Shown: positions 45,323 through 64,000 of the stretch, in pieces | Numbering within the stretch: position 1 is the stretch's first letter | Layout: every line of letters begins with the position of its first letter | From: Lutjanus erythropterus | Lineage: Eukaryota; Chordata; Actinopteri; Lutjaniformes; Lutjanidae | NCBI GenBank assembly: GCA_020091685.1 | Contig: CM034613.1 | Coordinates: 12,630,772-12,694,771, forward strand | Reading direction: 5' to 3' | DNA: 64,000 bases | Made by a program: the position numbers and the translations under genes | Notes under the pieces: generated by a model | The model's database searches: none | What the model was told of the DNA's origin: nothing | The model's input: the letters and a program-made list of their open reading frames with translations, nothing else

Positions 45323-46600
45323 CCTCAGCACAGAGGTTAGAGATTGGACAGTTTATGAGGGACTCGCCCATGATTCTTAGAGATAAATTTAAGACTTTTT
45401 AGGACCTTTTTTTTTTTTTTTAATACCACAGAATGCAATTAAGACCAACCTCATGACCACACTGGAAAAATAATAATTTACCAAGTATTTAAATCTTAGT
45501 CTAAAGCCACAAGTCCACAAACAGCATTGGACCACTGCCTGGAAAAGGTTTATCCTCCTTGTCTTTTGGATTCTGCCACCACTAAAGGTTAAATTGACGC
45601 TTGTCCATTCTGAGGAGAGGAGCTAATGTTAGGCATTTTAAGATCTAAAACTCAGATTATTGGATTTTAAACTTTTTAAGGACCTGTGGGGATTTGAATG
45701 TCACACAAACACAAAACATTTTATACATGTTATAGTTTAGGTTAGTGTTTATGCAACTCCGTCAAAGGACAAAAAAATGTAGGCCCTTTTTAAATGAAAT
45801 TCAATATTTTTAAAGCTATAATATTTAACATTTCTGCATTAAAATGCCTAAAAATGCTAGAACTGTTATATATTTTATTGAGATGTGTATTTGCATCATC
45901 CCAAATGTTTCGATGTTCAAATGCGGAGAAATTTGTTTGCATTTAAGATAATGCGTTTCTTACTTGCCACTGGTTGCTATAATTTTGGTGAAAACGTGGT
46001 ATACGTGGGAGTGAGAAAGAAAGTTGGCGAATGTGAGTAAAACTTAAATATTACATGCCTGAGTCAGGTCAGATAGATTTTCATCAGCTACTATGTTTTT
46101 GTCCGTTTAATGAGAGAGACACCTAGTGGCAAAGCTTACATATTGTCCATTTAAGGCCTTATTTGTTATTTTGAGAGTAACAACTTAATGTTTTGTTAAT
46201 ACTTTTAAGTCCCCACAGGTACCCTGTTCATAGTCTGTACAGCTTAGATTAAACCAAAGAGACGAGATGTTATCTTTGCTCTCTTGATGTTACCTGTGTC
46301 TGCTGTAGTGGGAAGGATCAGGAGGAAAAACTGACAGAATCAGCAGTAAACACAAGTAAAATACCCATTAATCCATAGCACAGTTATCCCCACTTTTATA
46401 CTACAAAAAATATTTTTTAGTGTAGAAGTAAGGTAATAAAAAACACAAACAACTGCTGTTTAGTAATATAATTTTCCTTTTTTATTCCAAGTTGTGGTTT
46501 TTAAAATTTAACTGTGAGAGTGAGTGTTTGTGGCATCGTTTATGATGGATGGACAGAATAAATGGATAAATGGAGGAGGAGAATGGAGCACAGATGAAAT
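45323..46600 (+). other. prkd: prkd 3' UTR
   Basis: Candidate poly(A) signals AATAAA at 46435-46440 and 46557-46562. No coding sequence recognised. Confidence 0.5.
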
Positions 46601-47724
46601 GTAAAATATCATCATAATCATGCACAGGGAGGAGTCGACTCGCACTGATCATCATGGCCGACCTGTCAATGGCACCAAAACCTGAACTTATTTAGCTTCC
46701 TCACTGACAATAGGCCTGCTATGGTCCCACGTACAGTTATCGATTCTTCTTTATTTATTTTGTCTGCAACCTTCCTGACGCCCTCACTGCTCAACACCTC
46801 TCTTCATCTGTGTTATGTTCAGGAGAGAGGTGTGTGGGATCGTTCTCTCTGGCCATAACAGTTTGTCTTTCTCTCTTCTTACGTCCAGCCATGGCCCTTC
46901 TCTTTGTCTATATTTTACCCACAGTGCTTTGCTCTGAGTTGCTCTCTCTGCCTGCTGTCTTCATCTTAATATTCAGTGCTTTAAGTTTTACGGTCAGTGC
47001 TCCCGTTCAGCCTCCGTTTCTTCCTGAGCTTAAAGGCTTTTAAGATCTTCAGGTGACATTTTTTTAATCAGGGTTCACAGTGTTTTTATTTATTCTGTAA
47101 CATCGTAGCACCTGACTGGCTTTGTTAACAGGCTCCTAATGTGTTTTTGTGTGGTTAAGGAAGAGTCAGGGACTCACAAAGACAGCATTTCTAAACTTTA
47201 ACATAGCATGCATGTGCACAAATACACAACCAACCAAGCCAACTGACCAACCAGCATTTTTATCATGTTTTCTTCTTTAATTACCCTTCTACAAAAAATA
47301 TGGCATCTGAGAGAGAGGGTGAAAGCAGGAGGCTTTACTCAACATGACTCAAAGATTTTTTTCCCTCTATCTGTTTAACGTCTCTTAAAGGCAGGTATGT
47401 TCATATGTATGCTGCTTACATAACTTCAGTGCAATACCCACTCTGCACTCTGACAGAAATGAGGGACAAGCTGACCAGTCTGAACAGAGCAAAGTCTTCT
47501 ACTCTCACCCTCTCTGGGAAATGTTGTTTTTTTAAGGATGGGAGGAGTTGGGGGGGGGGAAGGGGAAGAAAGTTTAAGATCTGAAAGAGGAAAAAATGAT
47601 AAGAACAAAGAATATAGAAGGACAGTGGAAGGGGTTTAAATCGCTCTCTCCACACAGGAGAAAAATATAGCTGGCGCTGGGAGGAAGAAGGGATGGGAGG
47701 AGGAGGAGGAGGAGGAGAAGCGGT
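46601..47724 (-). other. actn3: actn3 3' UTR and convergent gap
   Basis: On the - strand AATAAA reads at 47085-47090 and again at 46750-46755. The longer choice would bring the two 3' ends within about 200 bp. A GGA-rich tract lies at 47695-47720. Confidence 0.45.

Positions 47725-64000
<16,276 letters not shown>

Noticed and set aside
46810..47043. 77-codon hydrophobic frame in the convergent gap
   Set aside because: No family resemblance, lies in 3' UTR sequence, and T-rich DNA naturally reads as hydrophobic residues.

Overview
The window looks like nuclear DNA of a ray-finned (teleost) fish. It holds three conserved vertebrate multi-exon genes with GT-AG introns, AT-rich introns, and many short non-autonomous DNA-transposon families of the kind seen in teleosts. 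No bacterial, viral or organellar gene organisation was seen.

Layout. Positions 1-5.7 kb are intergenic and repeat-rich, with a possible 3'-terminal exon of an unidentified upstream gene ending near 4.38 kb. A GC/CpG-rich promoter with NRF1, E2F-like and TCGCGA motifs lies at 5.83-6.57 kb. klc2 (kinesin light chain 2, + strand) follows: 13 coding exons from 10812 to 23704 encode 632 residues. A protein kinase D gene (+ strand) has 18 coding exons from 28467 to 45322, encoding 809 residues. Last comes actn3 (alpha-actinin-3, - strand), whose final 17 coding exons run from 62974 down to 47725. Its first exons (N-terminus and CH1 domain) lie beyond the right edge. The kinase gene and actn3 converge tail to tail across 2.4 kb. 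Every exon join listed keeps the reading frame, which is the main internal check on the models.

Gene context. KLC2 and ACTN3 are neighbours on human 11q13, where no PRKD gene exists; the human PRKD genes are on chromosomes 14, 19 and 2. KLC and ACTN also have members on 14 and 19. The kinase here is therefore a good candidate for a fourth PRKD ohnologue kept in fish and lost in mammals. It is compact, and its acidic tail lacks the C-terminal SIL-type PDZ ligand. This is the most interesting gene-level observation.

Repeat landscape. Clear insertions include an 887-bp hAT-type element with a perfect 8-bp target duplication in a klc2 intron. A 473-bp solo LTR with a 5-bp target duplication splits an older fish repeat in the kinase gene. 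A three-level nest in another kinase intron contains a piggyBac-type element (TTAA sites) with an internal 410-bp tandem duplication. Several long inverted repeats would form intronic RNA hairpins. A decayed LINE reverse-transcriptase piece lies in a kinase intron. No tRNA, rRNA, CRISPR array or prokaryotic element was seen. Apart from the candidate fourth PRKD, I found no sign of an undescribed multi-gene system.
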